In this document: positions 1 to 8,494 of the stretch, in pieces
Position numbering within the stretch: position 1 is the first letter of the stretch
Layout: every line of letters starts with the position of its first letter
Source: Alteromonas mediterranea DE
GTDB taxonomy: Bacteria; Pseudomonadota; Gammaproteobacteria; Enterobacterales; Alteromonadaceae
DNA: 64,000 nt
Direction: 5' to 3'
Assembly: GCF_000020585.3 (NCBI RefSeq)
Contig: NC_011138.3
Span: 99,501 to 163,500, forward strand
Program-made: the position numbers and the translations under genes
Notes under the pieces: model-generated
Seen by the model: only the letters and a program-made list of their open reading frames with translations
The model's database searches: none
Told to the model about the DNA's origin: nothing

Positions 1-452
1 TGCTCATTGGGTAATAAACCATAGCGCGAAGAATACCTTCTGGGTCGATAATGAAAGTTGCTCGAACCGCAGACGTGTCGCTCGCTCCAGGCTGAACCAT
101 GCCGTAAGCCTTCGCTACTTCCATCGACAAATCAGCAATGATTGGGAAAGGAATAGTTACGCCAAACTTCTCTTTAATGTTGCGAACCCAAGCAATGTGC
201 GAATGCGTGCTGTCGATAGAAAGGCCAAGTAGCTCAGTATTAAGTGAAGCAAACTTGTCAGCCGCATTAGCAAAACCGATGAATTCAGTAGTACATACTG
301 GCGTGAAATCAGCAGGGTGAGAGAAAAGTACCAACCACTTGCCTTTGTAATCAGAAAGTGACTTTTGACCGTGCGTTGTCTTAGCACAAAAGTCAGGTGC
401 AGGGCGGTTAAGTTGCGGGAAAGTTACGTTGTTTTGAATTTCTGTCGTCATG
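1..452 (-). CDS. Peroxiredoxin (AhpC/TSA family), 3' end outside window
   Basis: This is a thiol peroxidase that reduces H2O2 and organic peroxides in the cytoplasm. The reading frame starts at ATG 452-450 and runs off the left edge, giving about 150 residues. It contains the peroxidatic-cysteine motif PVCTTEF (residues about 50-56), preceded by LFSHPADFT, which is typical of the Prx6/1-Cys and AhpC-like group; the partial C-terminus prevents a finer call. It is divergent from the DsrE-like gene at 586, with about 130 bp between them. The family assignment is firm. Confidence 0.93.
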
Positions 453-585
453 ATTAAGCTCTCTTTTGTTTAAAGGTGTATTTAATTTACACATTTAATG
501 TATAGTGAGTTATGAGGTTTTTCTAATATATTTTTTTGAATAGCTTCATCGGATTAATCGTTTAATGAAATTAATTAGGAATGAA

Positions 586-1032
586 ATGATGACAAAATTT
601 TTAAAAGCACTTGTTGTTGGAGCGCTCTTAGCTAGCGTTTCAGGCCTCGCTGAGGCAAAAGAGACCAACTTGGTTGACGGTCTAGCGGTAGTCATTACAT
701 CAGAAAATGAACAGGCTCAGATGATGGCGATGGTGCTATCGCTTCAAACGATAAAGACACATGGGAAAGAGGCACATATTACATTATGTGGTCCTGCGGG
801 TAATTTGGCGCTACGCAGTACTGTAACGAAGCCGATGAAGCCAATGGACGCCTCACCGTCAATGATGCTTAAAAAGTTAATCCAGTTAGGCGCAAAAGTA
901 GAGCTTTGCCCGCTTTATCTTCCTAATAAACCGGGTTCTGACAATGCACTAATAGAAGGAATTACCGTTGCTAAACCCGTTGAGGTTGCAGAGCGCTTAC
1001 TAAATAGCAATTTTAAGAACTTAACGTACTAG
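586..1032 (+). CDS. Exported DsrE/F-like protein
   Basis: A small protein with an N-terminal signal peptide (hydrophobic stretch ALVVGALLASVSG ending in AEA). The mature part resembles the DsrE/DsrF fold: a first strand (GLAVVITSE), a helix rich in Met/Gln, and a Cys in the KVELCPLYLP segment where the DsrE sulfur-carrier cysteine lies. It is probably periplasmic. An ATG at 565 is also in frame, but AGGA at 577-580 sits correctly before ATG 586, so 586 is chosen. Function is unknown; a role in sulfur or redox handling is inferred from the fold only. Confidence 0.65.
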   Translation: MMTKFLKALVVGALLASVSGLAEAKETNLVDGLAVVITSENEQAQMMAMVLSLQTIKTHGKEAHITLCGPAGNLALRSTVTKPMKPMDASPSMMLKKLIQLGAKVELCPLYLPNKPGSDNALIEGITVAKPVEVAERLLNSNFKNLTY

Positions 1033-1043
1033 TATAGCGAAAT

Positions 1044-1074
1044 GGAAGCCTTGGCTTATAGTTGCCAGGCTTCC
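1044..1074. terminator. Stem-loop between convergent genes
   Basis: GGAAGCC at 1044-1050 pairs with GGCTTCC at 1068-1074, extended inward by TGGC/GCCA. It lies between the ends of the DsrE-like gene (+) and the thioredoxin-like gene (-). There is no clear T-run, so it may be a factor-assisted or shared terminator. Confidence 0.45.
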
Positions 1075-1076
1075 GC

Positions 1077-1919
1077 TTAATCACTGCTGTTGATAGCTTT
1101 TTTTCGTAAGGGGTCTAAGTAATATTGAAGGCTTGCCTCGGACAATTCGCCCATATGGCTGTCAACCAATTTACCGCCGGCATTAAAAAATAAGGTGGTG
1201 GGAAGCCCGAAGGCGCCTAACTCTTTTGCTGTGCTGCCAGTAAAATCAAAATATGTATTTTTCAAATCAATTTTTTGTTTGCCCAAAAATTGTCGTACTT
1301 TACTCGGCGCTTCTCCCTGATTTACAAAAATATACTCTATGTTTACATCGTTTTTTTGCGCGTATTCCAACATTGGCATTTCTCGCCTACAAGGCGGGCA
1401 CCACGACGCCCAAAAGTTTATAACGGTAGGCTTGTTATTGTTTAAAACTAACTCGATGGGTGTACCGTCAGCATTGTAAACGTTGATAGTTTCAATCGTT
1501 CTTTGATTGCTTAGCATTGAGTTAAAAACAAAAAAAGGGAAAACTGCAACAGCCGTAATAGCTGCCGATTTTATGTATATAGAAAACAGTTGGCTGTACT
1601 TTTTGCTTCTAAATAACATGATGCACACCCCTGCAAACCAACCTATTGATTGGTTAAAACCACCGTCTCGTATATCAATTGCTGATAGCCAGTCGTGCTG
1701 GTACACCTCCCACATGGCAATAACAAACGCGACTCTAGCGGCGAACAACCCTGTAAATAAACTATAAAATAAGGTATCAGTAGCAAACGATTTGTATGAT
1801 GCCTTGCGAGTGAAAAAAGCAGTTAGCAACCATAGTGAAATAACACTTACTATAGTTAGAAGAGAGTCAACTGTTAGGGCAATTGGGCCTATTGAAATAC
1901 TCATAAACATAAAAAACAA
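1077..1919 (-). CDS. Membrane thiol-disulfide protein: Lgt-like membrane half plus TlpA-type thioredoxin domain
   Basis: A 280-residue protein. Residues about 1-135 form several membrane helices whose pattern (FTGLFAARVAFVI, then DGGFNQSIGWFAGV) resembles the core of prolipoprotein diacylglyceryl transferase (Lgt), although it is too short to be a working Lgt. Residues about 145-270 are a TlpA/ResA-like thioredoxin domain with the redox motif WCPPC in NFWASWCPPCRREMP and the cis-Pro region GLPTT. The thioredoxin part should face the periplasm. It probably reduces or oxidises periplasmic disulfides, partner unknown. It is convergent with the DsrE-like gene. Confidence 0.8.
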   Translation of the reverse strand: MFFMFMSISIGPIALTVDSLLTIVSVISLWLLTAFFTRKASYKSFATDTLFYSLFTGLFAARVAFVIAMWEVYQHDWLSAIDIRDGGFNQSIGWFAGVCIMLFRSKKYSQLFSIYIKSAAITAVAVFPFFVFNSMLSNQRTIETINVYNADGTPIELVLNNNKPTVINFWASWCPPCRREMPMLEYAQKNDVNIEYIFVNQGEAPSKVRQFLGKQKIDLKNTYFDFTGSTAKELGAFGLPTTLFFNAGGKLVDSHMGELSEASLQYYLDPLRKKAINSSD

Positions 1920-2096
1920 CTTATTGATAATAACGTCGGAAATAGGCCTACACTGATATAGACATTGAAAATTGAGACCGGTTGTAATAATAAACTTAAA
2001 TAACGGACTGGCTCAGCCTCGCTCAAACCTAGAAGTCTGCTTCTACGCCCGAACTATCGGCTCATTCAACAATTGGGTTTGTCTTTATTCAAAGAG

Positions 2097-2606
2097 CTAT
2101 GCCGCTTTATCTTCTTGTTGAAGAATATCTTCAAAAAACCAAGCGGCTAGTGCATAGCGCCCTTCAAGTTGAGACTTTGCGTAAACTGCCGATGCTTGTT
2201 GTCTAACGGTTTTCTCTTTTGTATTTCTTGCCGCTGCAATTTCTTGCGTGCTTAAGCCTTTTAACATGAATAAGGCTACCTCTTTTTCGCTCGGGGTTAA
2301 GCTCCAATCATTGAACTGATTTTCGACCTCGTGCAAGTATTGCGCTTTCACATTTCGCAGCTTGTTATTCATAGAGCTCAATCGTGCAGTGGCGGTATTG
2401 AGCTCGGCGAGTAACAGCTTTGTTTTTCGGGTGCGTTTACGCATATCAAAGATAAGATAGACAGCCATCAAACCCGCAAGTAACACAATCATCGATTCTT
2501 CGATAATGTGTGAAGTAGGCACATTCAGTGACAAATCGACCATGACATCTCTGAAGTTTAAAAACATGATGAGCAATAAAAGGCTAGTAATTACTTTATC
2601 TTTCAT
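2097..2606 (-). CDS. Membrane-anchored LuxR-type HTH regulator
   Basis: A 169-residue protein. Two hydrophobic segments lie at residues about 5-20 and 35-55, followed by a coiled-coil-like linker (about 60-95) and a C-terminal GerE/LuxR HTH (about 100-160: LTPSEKEVALFMLKGLSTQE..). There is no receiver or sensor domain. It is divergent from the RND efflux operon at 2711 and may control it; an inverted repeat lies between them at 2643-2668. The regulatory link is inferred from position only. Confidence 0.75.
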   Translation of the reverse strand: MKDKVITSLLLLIMFLNFRDVMVDLSLNVPTSHIIEESMIVLLAGLMAVYLIFDMRKRTRKTKLLLAELNTATARLSSMNNKLRNVKAQYLHEVENQFNDWSLTPSEKEVALFMLKGLSTQEIAAARNTKEKTVRQQASAVYAKSQLEGRYALAAWFFEDILQQEDKAA

Positions 2607-2642
2607 TTTCTTTAAAAACAGTAAGTTAGGGCTTTATGGGAC

Positions 2643-2668
2643 ATATGTCTAATGACGATGAGACATAT
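2643..2668. promoter_or_regulatory. Inverted repeat, candidate operator
   Basis: ATATGTCT at 2643-2650 and AGACATAT at 2661-2668 are perfect inverted half-sites separated by 10 bases. They lie in the shared upstream region of the LuxR-type regulator (-) and the RND operon (+). This arrangement fits a dimer-binding operator; which protein binds is not known. Confidence 0.5.
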
Positions 2669-2710
2669 AAAGGAGAATACTAGAGGTATTAGTTTCTCTG
2701 GCGTCTGCTT

Positions 2711-3901
2711 ATGAATACCCGTTATCTGTTCATCCTTTTAAGTTTTCTCGTGTCGAGCTTATTTTCAATCAGCAGCGTGGCGGCTGAAACGTTAAGTGCT
2801 ATCACCAACAATACTACACAGCGCTTAAAGCAAATCTATAACGTTAACCCCGAAAAATTGCAGGATAACGTTAAAAGTATCAATCGTTGGTTACAAGGGC
2901 CAGCCTCTTTGCAGCTTATTGCACTGCCAAGCAATACACAAGGCGGTACAGATGAATATGAGGTAGGGGTGTTTTTTCCCTTTCGGTCACCTGCGGGCAG
3001 AGAGCTAGACGCTCAGCAGTTGTCTATTACCAACGCGCTGGATAACCTTCAGGAAACGCGGTTCAGGCTAATGACAAGCGGTTTAATAAGAGAGGCACTG
3101 TGGCAGCGTCTCTTTGCAAAAGCCGAAGTAGATGGGCTTTTAAGCAAGCAAGAGTGGATTGCGTCGTTAGACGGTGTAATAGCAAGCTTAGCAAAAACTG
3201 GCGAGCTCGACCGTATCGCCTCATTGAGGTGGCAGCAGGAAAAACTTTCACAGCAATTGGCGTTGAAAAAAGCGCAAATGGCGTTAGATAAGGCGCAGAA
3301 ACAATACAGACAAGTCACGGGTACTGATGTATTACCAGAGCAAGTGACCGAAGCCCTAGCTGGTGATCTTGAGAACAAACTGCAAACACACCCTGAATTA
3401 AGGCTACTTACCCTGAGTCAATCTCAGATTGATATGAACTTGGCGCAGTCTGATCAATCACTTTCTCCTTGGGTGCTAGGCGTTATAGCAAGGCAGCTTA
3501 GGGGACCAGCGGGCAATGAGAATCTGCTTGGTGTCAGTATTAATATTCCGCTGCCAATGGGCGAGGGCAACTCTGCAAACAATTATGCCTCATGGAAAGC
3601 AACACGCGACGAACTTACCGAAGCATTGGCAGAAACGTACACACGCCTACAAACGCAGCTCAACGACGCATTGCAACAGGTTAACTATCTTACTGAAGCT
3701 ACAAACAATTTAGAGGAGCAGGTTGAATTGGGTGTAGAGATCGCCGACCTGTACCAACAGCAGGGTAGCGTGTTGCCCAAAACATTTTGGCTAGAGCAAC
3801 TTATCGCCCAGCAGGAGCTTAAGCTAACGCTGTCTCTCAATCGTCTACGTCGCGCTGAAGCAATATCAAAAGTTAATCAAATCGCAGGAGTTACGCTTTG
3901 A
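2711..3901 (+). CDS. TolC/CzcC-type outer-membrane efflux protein
   Basis: A 396-residue exported protein (signal peptide about 1-25, ending VAA) with long amphipathic helices in two repeats, as in the outer-membrane channel of tripartite RND pumps. It is the first gene of the operon. The adaptor gene overlaps its stop codon (TTGA, 3898-3901), indicating translational coupling. By context it is the CzcC/CusC partner of the heavy-metal RND pump at 4914. Confidence 0.82.
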   Translation: MNTRYLFILLSFLVSSLFSISSVAAETLSAITNNTTQRLKQIYNVNPEKLQDNVKSINRWLQGPASLQLIALPSNTQGGTDEYEVGVFFPFRSPAGRELDAQQLSITNALDNLQETRFRLMTSGLIREALWQRLFAKAEVDGLLSKQEWIASLDGVIASLAKTGELDRIASLRWQQEKLSQQLALKKAQMALDKAQKQYRQVTGTDVLPEQVTEALAGDLENKLQTHPELRLLTLSQSQIDMNLAQSDQSLSPWVLGVIARQLRGPAGNENLLGVSINIPLPMGEGNSANNYASWKATRDELTEALAETYTRLQTQLNDALQQVNYLTEATNNLEEQVELGVEIADLYQQQGSVLPKTFWLEQLIAQQELKLTLSLNRLRRAEAISKVNQIAGVTL

Positions 3902-4917
3902 AATTATTCACCTTTGTTTTCACAAGTTTGTTTCTGCTGTCAGCTATTGCTCAGACCGAAGTCCCAATCGACAGCCTTGGAAAGTTAAATTTAACCTACG
4001 TCAACGCAGCGCCGTCACAAAGCGTGCAAAAGGCGGTGTCGACGGGCATTGTAGCGCCTTTTCCGGGCTCCCAATTACACCTTATGGCGCCAATGACGCC
4101 GCAGCAGGTGCAATATCTTGTAGCCGATGGCTCAGCCGTAAGCAAAGGGCAGAAGTTAGCTATGCTAAAAGGCAGTGAAGTACATCATTTTACTGAAAAT
4201 TTAAAAGCAAAAACTGCGTTGCTTCATATCAGCCAAAAACGGTTTAATGCGAACAAGCCCTTATTTGAAGCGAACGCCATATCACAGTCTACCTGGTTTT
4301 CTATCGCACAAGCTTATTACGACGCAAAACTTGCCTGGGGGCACTTAGACCATTTTGCTGAAATGTTTGAGTCAGACGAAGATGACGATATCGGATATTT
4401 GGTTGCCCCAGAGGCAGGCTTTTTTTTATATGCAAACGGTGAGAAAGACGCGGAAGCAACGCGACTAGGCAGCATAATCAGCAATAGTTCACTCAGAATT
4501 AAGACTATGGTAAGCGCTGATGAGGCAAGCCTAATATCAGCAATAGAAACCGCGAACTGCCAGGTTCAAGTTGCGCGTACAGACGCAATAGTTAACGAGT
4601 ATCTTACTTCAGTGTGGTCTGAGACACTGCCTGAAAGCTGCAACCTGAAATTAGGCCAGCGGGCCCAAGTCAGCGGTCACTTTCAGCTTAAAGCTTTGAA
4701 AATTCCCGCACAAAGCGTGTTTTACCTGAACGGCCAATCGTCGGTATTCGTGCGCTCTGATAACGTGCTTAACGTTGTACCCGTGGAGGTAGTTGGGCAA
4801 AGTGGATCAGACGCTCTCTTAATCAAAGCAACGCCACAGCTTAATAACCAGCCTGTGCTTTCCTCATCGGTAAGTGCAGTGCAAGGTGTGCTTATTGGAC
4901 TGGGAGAGATGGAGTGA
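3898..4917 (+). CDS. Periplasmic adaptor (membrane-fusion) protein of the RND pump
   Basis: A 339-residue protein with a signal peptide (LFTFVFTSLFLLSAIAQ). It contains a lipoyl-like half motif (residues about 60-85, VADGSAVSKGQKLAMLKG), a short helical hairpin and a beta-barrel region, in the order expected of CzcB/CusB adaptors. The start is TTG at 3898 with AGGAG at 3886-3890, overlapping the preceding stop. The end overlaps the RND gene start as GTGA at 4914-4917. It should join the inner-membrane pump to the TolC-like channel. Confidence 0.82.
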   Translation: MKLFTFVFTSLFLLSAIAQTEVPIDSLGKLNLTYVNAAPSQSVQKAVSTGIVAPFPGSQLHLMAPMTPQQVQYLVADGSAVSKGQKLAMLKGSEVHHFTENLKAKTALLHISQKRFNANKPLFEANAISQSTWFSIAQAYYDAKLAWGHLDHFAEMFESDEDDDIGYLVAPEAGFFLYANGEKDAEATRLGSIISNSSLRIKTMVSADEASLISAIETANCQVQVARTDAIVNEYLTSVWSETLPESCNLKLGQRAQVSGHFQLKALKIPAQSVFYLNGQSSVFVRSDNVLNVVPVEVVGQSGSDALLIKATPQLNNQPVLSSSVSAVQGVLIGLGEME

Positions 4918-7900
4918 TAGCCCGGATTATACAATTTTCGCTTGTACAGAGGTTGTTTGTACTTGGCGCTTTCATTGGGCTGACTGCTTTTGGAATTAAC
5001 GCCTGGTTGAATCTGCCTGTCGATGCATTTCCTGATATTTCGCCAACACAAGTTAAGGTCATCATGAAAGCAAATGGCATGACCGCAGAAGAAGTAGAAG
5101 CGCAAATAACCCAGCCCATAGAAACCGAGTTGTTAGGTATTCCACATCAGACCATTTTGCGTTCAACCACGAAATACGCCATTACATCCATAACGCTAGA
5201 TTTTGAACAAGGCACAGATATATATTGGGCCAGGCAGCAAGTAAGCGCACGCTTAGCAAGCGTGGCCGATTTGCTGCCAGCCATTGCCGAAGGCGGGCTC
5301 GCGCCTATGAGTACCCCGTTGTCTGAAATGTTTATGTTCACCATAGAAAACCCAAACCTATCACTGCAAGAACGCAAGCATATTCTCGATTGGCAAATAC
5401 GCCCTGTGCTTCGTACCGTAGCCGGCGTTGCCGATGTGAACGTATTAGGCGGGTTTACTCGAACATTTCAGTTTGCGCCCGATTTATCGCGCTTAGTTGC
5501 CTATGGGTTTAGTTTAAATCAACTAGAAACAGCTCTGGCCGAAGCCAATATGAATGGAAGCGTTGGGCGAGTGCGAGCAGGCGCCGACTCACTTGTGATC
5601 AGAACGCAAAGCCGCGCCACAAGCCTTGAAGAGCTCGCGGAGTTAGTAGTAGGCAACGTAGACGGGCAGCCGGTAAGGCTATCTGATCTCGGTACGCTCT
5701 CCCTTGGCAGCCTTACGCGCTATGGCGGGGTAACCCGAAACGGAGAAGAGACTACTCAAGCGTTAATCGTAGCGCTAAAAGACAGTAACACAGCCAGCGT
5801 TGTTGAAGGGGTGATGGAAAAGCTAAAGGCGCTGAAAGCTACGCTGCCAGAGGGGACCGAGCTTAACGTTTTTTACAACCGTAAAACGTTGATTGATACC
5901 GCTGTTGGCACCCTAACCAATGCGCTCACACAAGCTGTACTTATCGTTATTGTTGTATTGGCTGTGTTTCTTGGCAATGTGCGCGCGTCTTTCGTGGTTG
6001 CGCTGGTTATTCCTGTTGTTGTGCTGCTTACGTTTCTTGCTATGAGTATGACGGGCATTACAGCAAACTTGATGAGCCTGGGCGGGTTGGTCATTGCAAT
6101 TGGCATGCTGGTAGATGCGTCGGTGGTTGTGGTTGAAAATACCCTATCGCAGCTTGGCGCGAATAAACCGTTACCTCGCCTTCATTTGGTGTACCGTGCT
6201 ACCCGCGAGGTGGCGGTACCAGTAATTGCAGGCACCGTTATTGTTATCGTGGTTTTCATGCCCCTTCTAACGTTAACCGGGCTGGAAGGTAAACTGTTTT
6301 CACCGGTAGCTACCACCATTGTTTACGCCATGATTGCCTCACTGGTCACTGCATTTACCCTTATTCCGGTGGTTGCTTCGTTTTTACTTTCGTCCAAAGA
6401 CGGGGGGGTACCGGGGTATTTGCAATCTCTTCAGTTAGCCTATCGACGCTCTTTAACGTTCGTCCTCAATCACGCTAAATTAACAGGCATAGTGGCACTT
6501 AGTTTACTGGTTTTAAGCGGTCTTCTGTTCTCGATAACGGGCAAAACCTTCATGCCGGTTATGGATGAAGGCGATATTATTGTGCAATTTGAAAAGTCGC
6601 CAACCATATCACTCCCATCATCACTTGAAATAGACAAACAAATAGAGCGCATGCTGTTAGCGTCGTTTCCAGAGATAGAGCAAGTTGTGGCGCGAACTGG
6701 CTCAGACGAATTGGGGCTAGATCCCATGAGCTTAAATGAAACCGACGTTTTTATGCAGCTTGCACCTTCAGATACCTGGCGCTTCAGCAATAAGCAAGCG
6801 CTGGAAGCGTCCATACGAGAATCGCTTCAGGCATACCCGGGTATAAACGTTGGGTTTACGCAGCCTATACAAATGCGTGTGTCTGAAATGCTAACCGGCA
6901 CAACAGGAATGGTCGCCATCAAAATTTTTGGTGCTGATATGCAAACACTGTCGGATATTGCGAATAACGTGGCTAACGTTGTGCGAAAGCAAGAGGGCGC
7001 AGTAGACACAAACGCCACGCTAATTGAAGGCGGTGACTTTCTTAGCATTATTCCCAAACCGGGCGTAGCCATGGAATTTGGAATGACTAACGCGGCCCTT
7101 TCTCGCTACCTGAAAATGCAGGTTACCGGCATTCAGGTGGGAGAAGTAATAAAGGGAAGAGTGCGTACACCAATCTACTTTGGTGAGTTAGAGCAGGGGC
7201 AGGCAGCTATTCTTTCACCAGATGTACTTAACAGCATGATGGTACTTATGCCCTCGGGCCAAGAGCTAATGCTCTCTGATATCGCAAACATTACCCGCAC
7301 ACAGGGCCCTGCTGTAATTGAACGAGAGAAAGCTATGCGCTTTGCTGTGGTAACCACAAACGTTGAAGGCCGAGATTTGGTGGGGTTTGTTGAATCAACG
7401 CAAAAGGCTGTTGGTTCTAGTGTGTCTTTACCATCGGGCTATGCCATAGAGTACGGCGGCGAATTTGAAAACCAAATACGCGCGACGAATAACCTGCTTA
7501 CGGTAATACCCTTGGTTATCGCAGTTATTGTACTGATACTGTTTACTATTTTTGGTTCGCTAAAACTGGCTGCACTGGTTATGGCTAACGTGCCTTTTGC
7601 AGTAATGGGCGGCGTTTACGCACTGTTTATTACCGGCGAATACATTTCAGTTCCAGCTTCAGTGGGCTTTATAGCGCTACTAGGTGTGGCAGTGCTTAAC
7701 GGCGTGGTAATGGTGTCGCATTACGAATCATTGAAAAGGCAGTCGTTATCGCTATCTGAGCGCGTAGCAAACGGAGCGGTGTCACGTTTACGCCCTATTT
7801 TAATGACCGCAACCACAGCAATGTTTGGCTTATTACCTTTGGCGTTTGCATCTGGGCCTGGTGCAGAAATTCAAAAGCCGCTAGCGATAGTCGTCATTGG

Positions 7901-7982
7901 CGGGTTAATTTCATCAACGCTTATCACATTATATCTTTTACCTATTGGCTATCATTATTTGGAGCGCCGTCAAAATGGATAA
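4914..7982 (+). CDS. Heavy-metal-efflux RND transporter (CzcA/CusA family)
   Basis: A 1022-residue inner-membrane proton antiporter, close to the usual length of the family. The N-terminal helix is followed by the family-typical LPVDAFPDISPTQVKV and the porter subdomains. Transmembrane helix 4 reads GGLVIAIGMLVDASVVVVEN, carrying the acidic relay residue of HME-RND pumps in the CusA-like rather than the CzcA DFG form. The second transmembrane block is complete (residues about 860-1015). The substrate is a metal cation, identity unknown. Start GTG 4914; the stop overlaps the DUF3240 gene. Confidence 0.9.
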   Translation: MIARIIQFSLVQRLFVLGAFIGLTAFGINAWLNLPVDAFPDISPTQVKVIMKANGMTAEEVEAQITQPIETELLGIPHQTILRSTTKYAITSITLDFEQGTDIYWARQQVSARLASVADLLPAIAEGGLAPMSTPLSEMFMFTIENPNLSLQERKHILDWQIRPVLRTVAGVADVNVLGGFTRTFQFAPDLSRLVAYGFSLNQLETALAEANMNGSVGRVRAGADSLVIRTQSRATSLEELAELVVGNVDGQPVRLSDLGTLSLGSLTRYGGVTRNGEETTQALIVALKDSNTASVVEGVMEKLKALKATLPEGTELNVFYNRKTLIDTAVGTLTNALTQAVLIVIVVLAVFLGNVRASFVVALVIPVVVLLTFLAMSMTGITANLMSLGGLVIAIGMLVDASVVVVENTLSQLGANKPLPRLHLVYRATREVAVPVIAGTVIVIVVFMPLLTLTGLEGKLFSPVATTIVYAMIASLVTAFTLIPVVASFLLSSKDGGVPGYLQSLQLAYRRSLTFVLNHAKLTGIVALSLLVLSGLLFSITGKTFMPVMDEGDIIVQFEKSPTISLPSSLEIDKQIERMLLASFPEIEQVVARTGSDELGLDPMSLNETDVFMQLAPSDTWRFSNKQALEASIRESLQAYPGINVGFTQPIQMRVSEMLTGTTGMVAIKIFGADMQTLSDIANNVANVVRKQEGAVDTNATLIEGGDFLSIIPKPGVAMEFGMTNAALSRYLKMQVTGIQVGEVIKGRVRTPIYFGELEQGQAAILSPDVLNSMMVLMPSGQELMLSDIANITRTQGPAVIEREKAMRFAVVTTNVEGRDLVGFVESTQKAVGSSVSLPSGYAIEYGGEFENQIRATNNLLTVIPLVIAVIVLILFTIFGSLKLAALVMANVPFAVMGGVYALFITGEYISVPASVGFIALLGVAVLNGVVMVSHYESLKRQSLSLSERVANGAVSRLRPILMTATTAMFGLLPLAFASGPGAEIQKPLAIVVIGGLISSTLITLYLLPIGYHYLERRQNG

Positions 7983-8292
7983 ATCCCAGCTACTAACGTT
8001 GTTTATCGACAAAGAAATGGAAGCTGATGTGGTAGATTGCCTTATTCAGTTTGATGGTGTGAGCGGTTTTACTGTATCCACCTGTTTTGGCTTTAGCCGC
8101 GAGAGCGCGCATCTTAACAAGGCCGAACAAGTCGCGGGAGGCCGGCACATGCTGAAATTAGAGGTAATACATAACAGTGAATACGCGCAAGGGATGTTGC
8201 AAGCGTTAAAGGCACTTAATGGCCGAAATGCCATACGCTATACCATAACGCCAGTATTTGATGAGGGCCACATAGTTCAAAAAACGCTGTAA
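7975..8292 (+). CDS. DUF3240 family protein
   Basis: A 105-residue soluble protein beginning MDKSQLLTLF, matching the small DUF3240 proteins that commonly sit last in CzcCBA-type operons. The start at 7975 overlaps the RND stop codon (ATGGATAA), which is preferred over an in-frame ATG at 7945. The fold is PII/ferredoxin-like by family resemblance. It may modulate or sense metal for the pump; function is not established. Confidence 0.75.
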   Translation: MDKSQLLTLFIDKEMEADVVDCLIQFDGVSGFTVSTCFGFSRESAHLNKAEQVAGGRHMLKLEVIHNSEYAQGMLQALKALNGRNAIRYTITPVFDEGHIVQKTL

Positions 8293-8305
8293 GCCGAAAC
8301 GTGTA

Positions 8306-8342
8306 CTAAAAAAGATACGCCGCTAATGCGGCTTGCGTATAA
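8306..8342 (+). terminator. Stem-loop after the RND operon
   Basis: CCGC-TAAT-GCGG with an outer ATACG/CGTAT extension interrupted by a four-base bulge lies just after the DUF3240 stop. The T-tail is poor, so it is a moderate terminator candidate only. Confidence 0.4.
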
Positions 8343-8494
8343 CATTGCAGCGACTAAGCGCGCCTAAACTGCATGCGCATAAAAGTAACCATCGCCACAC
8401 ATACAACACTATTCTGATAAACTGTTTTAAAAGATTACCCGTTTAAAGCTTCATTGCACAATGGCATCGATAAAAATAAAACAAAGGATCGTGT

